Positions 39,841-41,213 of a DNA stretch of 41,213 nt are shown one piece after another. This DNA comes from a virus: positions 1 to 41,213 of the IMG/VR virus record IMGVR_UViG_3300036104_000012; one strand, written 5' to 3'. Under the pieces are notes generated by a model. It worked only from the letters and a program-made list of their open reading frames with translations, had not been told where the DNA came from and ran no database searches. Positions within the stretch are counted from its first letter, which is position 1, and every line of letters starts with the position of its first letter. The position numbers and the translations under genes are program-made.

Positions 39841-40046
39841 CAGAGCATCGCCCCCTGCGCATCCGGAGGGACCAGGGAGAGCAGGGTTTGCTCCACGGCC
39901 TTCATGGCTGCGATCTCGGCATCAGCCTTCGCCTGGGTCATGCGCCCGGCCGCGACCCAGCGCGGATAGACCCGCTCGCGAAGGGCGACCTCGCGGGAAA
40001 CACAGGCCAGCTGCGTTTCGAGAGGAATGGAAGGAGCCTTGGCCAT
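39840..40046 (-). CDS. Small helical early phage protein
   Basis: The 68-aa product MAKAPSIPLETQLACVSREVALRERVYPRW... is helical (REVALRERVYPRWVAAGRMTQAKADAEIAAM) and resembles short proteins found in early regions of transposable phages. Start 40046 is preferred to an upstream in-frame ATG at 40073 because the latter adds a poor N-terminus. It is coupled to the ASCH-like gene by TGATG. The function is unknown. Confidence 0.65.
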   Translation of the reverse strand: MAKAPSIPLETQLACVSREVALRERVYPRWVAAGRMTQAKADAEIAAMKAVEQTLLSLVPPDAQGAML

Positions 40047-40110
40047 CAGGCGTAGACTCCCTTGCTGGTGCATGGGAACGTCTCACAACCCATTGCCAGT
40101 GGAGACCTGA

Positions 40111-40266
40111 ATGGCAGACAAGCCAGCGCCGCCACGCAAGCCCACGGAGACCAGAGAGCGGGCGGAGTACAGCCAACCCAGCAAGCCCAGCCAGCCCCGC
40201 CCGCCGCCTCCGACGCCTCCGCGCCCTGCAGCGCCGCCAGCTCCGCCCAGGAAGCCGGGCGGCTGA
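40111..40266 (+). CDS. Proline-rich small protein on opposite strand
   Basis: A 51-aa ORF, MADKPAPPRKPTETRERAEY..., has GGAG exactly six bases before its ATG and ends one base before the stop codon of the convergent membrane protein gene. The second half is nearly all Pro, Ala, Arg and Lys, ending APPRKPGG. It fills an otherwise empty 220-bp gap in the minus-strand early operon. No family is recognised; Pro-rich peptides can bind SH3-like or ribosomal partners. Its RBS and exact fit favour a real gene. Confidence 0.5.
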   Translation: MADKPAPPRKPTETRERAEYSQPSKPSQPRPPPPTPPRPAAPPAPPRKPGG

Positions 40267-40761
40267 CTAAAGGCGCGTGTGGAGCAGCAGAAGTGTGATG
40301 GCACCAAACACTGGCGCCGCCACCATGAGGATGGCTGCGATGTTCAGCGCCCTGCCGAACATCTGCAGGCGCGGGGAATTCGCCCCCAGCGTTTGCGAGA
40401 GGGTGCCGGCCATGACTTTCAGGCACTCCTCCTGCGCAAACGCTTCGTATCCCGACATGTCCGCTGGATCGATGCCCGGAACGCCCCAGCCCGGCCTCGG
40501 CCGCATCGCCCGCATCAGAATGATCGCAGCGGAAAACAGCGAGATCGCAACAACCGCCGCTGCCACCGCCTTTGCGGGTGACGTGGGCCAGGTGGAGGCC
40601 GCCGCGGCGCCCAGCGCAACGACGGATGCGGCGCACACGCCGAGCAAGCTGGTGGCGCGCGCCTCCATGGCTGCAAGGGCTGTGGCCTGTGCCGCCAGAC
40701 GCAACTCCGCTTGGCGCATCATCTCCTTCCCGAGCCAGGCGTCCGTCTTGGGTTCGGTCAT
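40267..40761 (-). CDS. Multi-pass membrane protein, early region
   Basis: The 164-aa protein, from MTEPKTDAWLGKEMM, has an N-terminal helix, two close membrane segments (about residues 39-60 and 66-86), a soluble stretch with MRPRPGWGVPGIDPADMSGYEAFAQEE, and a third membrane segment at the end (ALNIAAILMVAAPVFGAITLLLL). This topology recalls SLATT-type or Pycsar-type membrane effectors, but no diagnostic motif is visible. ATG 40761 is chosen for its GAGGAG RBS six bases ahead. It may act in superinfection exclusion. Confidence 0.65.
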   Translation of the reverse strand: MTEPKTDAWLGKEMMRQAELRLAAQATALAAMEARATSLLGVCAASVVALGAAAASTWPTSPAKAVAAAVVAISLFSAAIILMRAMRPRPGWGVPGIDPADMSGYEAFAQEECLKVMAGTLSQTLGANSPRLQMFGRALNIAAILMVAAPVFGAITLLLLHTRL

Positions 40762-40791
40762 GTCTCGCTCCTCGGTTCGGATGGGCATTTA

Positions 40792-40917
40792 TCACGGCAC
40801 CCCTCCCAACATGTTGTCGATCCAGAAAACCAGCGCGATGCAGGCCCAAAGGCCAAGCCCGGCGGCGATCCCCGCCAGCGCATCGCGAATGCGGAAAGGC
40901 GGTTCGGACCGGTTCAT
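40792..40917 (-). CDS. Tiny single-pass membrane protein
   Basis: The 41-aa product MNRSEPPFRIRDALAGIAAG... has one membrane helix (about residues 14-33, LAGIAAGLGLWACIALVFWI) with basic residues before it, so the N-terminus is likely cytoplasmic. The ATG overlaps the stop of the upstream gene (ATGA). It may work with the following larger membrane protein. Confidence 0.55.
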   Translation of the reverse strand: MNRSEPPFRIRDALAGIAAGLGLWACIALVFWIDNMLGGVP

Positions 40918-41213
40918 GCCGCACCGCCGATTGGGCCTTGCGCGGCCTCGGCCCGCCGCTGCTCGACCAGATCCGCCAGCGCCTGCAGGCTGCCCCGGCC
41001 CATCGCCCAGTCCAGCATGTCCACCGGCCACAGCGTCACGCCGCAGGCCTCTTCGACCAGCTCGAACAAGCGGCTGATCTGCTGGCCGGACATGCCGAAC
41101 TGACCCACCAGATCCACCCAGCTCACGGCCGTGCAGGCATCATCATCCATCGCCGCCGGCAGCAGCGTGCCCAGCTGGGCCATCAGGATGGTGCGGGGCG
41201 ACAGCGCGCTCAT
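40914..41213 (-). CDS. Acyl carrier protein-like small protein without the carrier serine
   Basis: The 99-aa protein begins at the window edge. From residue 32 its helices follow the acyl carrier protein pattern: WVDLVGQFGMSGQQISRLF, LVEEACGVTL and a final SLQALADLVEQRR. In an alignment by eye the DSL motif that carries phosphopantetheine is replaced by SGQ, so it should not carry acyl groups even if the fold is right. Alternatively it is an unrelated four-helix or helix-turn-helix phage protein. It is coupled to the membrane protein gene by ATGA. Upstream context is outside the window, so an extended N-terminus cannot be excluded. Confidence 0.5.
   Translation of the reverse strand: MSALSPRTILMAQLGTLLPAAMDDDACTAVSWVDLVGQFGMSGQQISRLFELVEEACGVTLWPVDMLDWAMGRGSLQALADLVEQRRAEAAQGPIGGAA

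Larger units (their letters stand above)
3998..41213 (-). mobile_element. Mu-like transposable prophage (right end and about 37 kb)
   Basis: The left boundary of this feature is placed at TGTAGC (3998). It starts with the TG expected at transposable-phage ends and is followed by repeated elements. The content is diagnostic: MuA, MuB, Gam, gp16, Mor/C, DUF3486, gp28, DUF935, MuF, gpI-like, gp36 and gpG-like genes in Mu order, nearly all on the minus strand. The tail set (tube, G/GT chaperones, tape measure, J-like tip) is siphovirus-like, as in B3- or RcapMu-type phages rather than in contractile Mu. The element continues past the right edge, so repressor and left-end genes are not visible. 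No gene essential for the lytic cycle looks broken, so the prophage may be functional. Confidence 0.9.

Overview
The window is GC-rich DNA, apparently from an alphaproteobacterium and plausibly an Acetobacteraceae/Roseomonas-like genome. That placement is an inference from base composition, gene style and the Mu-like phage type; no taxonomic marker gene is present. About 4 kb of host DNA at the left is followed by the right end and nearly all of a Mu-like transposable prophage. The prophage is read right to left on the minus strand and runs off the right edge, so its left end, repressor and any Ner-like gene are outside the window.

Host part (1-3997): a short ORF resembling the N-terminal domain of large RTX proteins, about 1.1 kb without a convincing gene but containing a 22-bp copy of a tRNA-Ser 3' end, and a 755-aa secreted protein with seven FG-GAP repeats followed by RTX repeats. 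The phage right end lies at about 3998, where two copies of a 16-bp element sit 22 bp apart, as expected for transposase binding sites.

Prophage in transcription order (right to left). Early region (41213-32036): small membrane and unknown proteins, an ASCH-like protein, a CII-like regulator, the MuA transposase with an intact DDE triad, the MuB ATPase, an ORF with a DnaA domain IV-like segment, the Gam nuclease inhibitor, small coupled genes, a replication-like protein with a DnaA domain I-like segment, and a zinc-ribbon protein. Middle/lysis region (31510-28188): a triplicated gp16-like protein, a Mor/C-type activator, an endolysin, a holin-like protein, DUF2730 and a winged-helix protein. 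Head region (28188-15483): small terminase, a fibre/lectin/esterase/vWA cassette, large terminase, DUF935 portal, MuF head protein with a possible nuclease tail, gpI-like protease, decoration protein, capsid and gp36. Tail region (15486-5021): gpG-like morphogenesis protein, terminator, tube, G/GT chaperones joined by a -1 frameshift signal, tape measure with a muralytic domain, distal tail proteins, an NlpC/P60-like peptidase and a J-like tip protein. No sheath or contractile baseplate genes are seen, so the virion is probably a siphovirus of the B3/RcapMu style. A D12-class DNA adenine methyltransferase is the last gene, in the position of Mu mom.

Three sites carry genes on the opposite strand: 18997-19386 (membrane protein), 32138-33100 (lipoprotein plus a helical protein) and 40111-40266 (proline-rich peptide). 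They look like morons. Most minus-strand genes are tightly coupled through TGATG or ATGA overlaps.

The strongest new observations are: a pair of nearly identical dyads placed exactly where Mu has its C-dependent Plys and PI promoters; a textbook A AAA AAC slippery site with an 11-bp hairpin in the tail chaperone genes; a DnaA-like module split over two phage genes, one of which runs open through gam in another frame; and a host-recognition cassette inserted between the terminase genes.
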